From positions 744,001 through 808,000 of the forward strand of contig JAQSEB010000145.1 of the NCBI GenBank assembly GCA_030063045.1: DNA of 64,000 nt, given 5' to 3'. Source of the stretch: Pratylenchus scribneri. Taxonomy: Eukaryota > Nematoda > Chromadorea > Rhabditida > Pratylenchidae. The position numbers and the translations under genes are program-made. This document shows positions 63,830-64,000 of the stretch, one piece after another. How positions within the stretch are numbered: the stretch's first letter is position 1; the number at the start of each line of letters is the position of its first letter. The notes beneath the pieces were generated by a model. The model worked only from the letters and a program-made list of their open reading frames with translations. It was not told the DNA's origin and ran no database searches.

Positions 63830-64000
63830 AATTTAAAATCAACATAAGCGGATTGAATCAAACTTATTGCCAATTGAATTTGGGTTTTAAACCGGTTTAA
63901 AATTTTTAAACGAAATATTCTTGATGTCTTAATGCTTTGAATTATGGCTCAATCGATTAGTTATAATCAATTTTATTTATAAGATTTCAATTTAAAATCG
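63830..64000. repeat. Dispersed repeat cut by the window edge
   Basis: Contains TTAAACCGGTTTAAAA, TATGGCTCAATCGATTAGTT and TTTATAAGATTTCAATTTAA, related to the interior of the element at 35.3-35.7 kb (CAAACCGGTTTAAC, GCTCATTCGATTCGTTAG, TTTATAAGATTTCAATTTCA). Confidence 0.5.

Overview
The window is AT-rich eukaryotic DNA with short exons, mostly short AT-rich introns ending in TTTTCAG or TTTAG, and gene families typical of nematodes: srh-like seven-helix chemoreceptors, a nematode-type BEL/Pao retroelement with a bunyavirus-like envelope, and an HMIT-type inositol/sugar transporter. I read it as a nematode genome. The species cannot be fixed from this sequence, although a secreted bacterial-like glycoside hydrolase would fit a plant-parasitic or free-living tylenchid. 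All exon models were assembled by hand from splice signals and frame continuity.

Layout. 0.2-1.9 kb: an intronless charged coiled-coil protein. 3.6-8.2 kb (+): a seven-exon secreted clan GH-A glycosidase, with repeats and insertions in its introns. 9.4-32.3 kb (-): three tandem paralogues (A, B, C) of a seven-exon, four-helix, cysteine-rich membrane protein that I do not recognise. A and C are intact. B carries two in-frame stops and a damaged splice junction, and its intron 4 holds a complete 10.6 kb BEL/Pao element with 370-bp LTRs that look identical and a 5-bp target duplication. 32.5-36.1 kb: a cluster of foldback and MITE elements around a tiny two-exon secreted-protein gene. 36.7-42.2 kb (-): two tandem srh-like chemoreceptor genes. 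42-49.6 kb: a repeat-dense, gene-poor stretch with one unresolved coding remnant and a strikingly GC-rich TIR element. 49.7-50.4 kb (+): a small secreted four-cysteine protein. 53.5-54.7 kb: a 25-bp satellite of about 47 copies. 56.4-56.8 kb (-): a small two-exon ORF. 57.3-62.4 kb (+): a 20-exon H+/myo-inositol (HMIT/SLC2A13-like) transporter. 63.4-63.8 kb (-): the 3' exons of a Gly/Ala-rich then Lys/Ala/Arg-rich basic protein.

Nothing forms an operon in the bacterial sense. The strongest themes are local gene duplication (four-helix proteins, chemoreceptors), secreted or membrane products facing the environment, and very heavy small-transposon load, much of it inside introns. The most notable items are the very young envelope-bearing retroelement with a pol frameshift, the unrecognised four-helix family, and the bacterial-looking secreted glycosidase.
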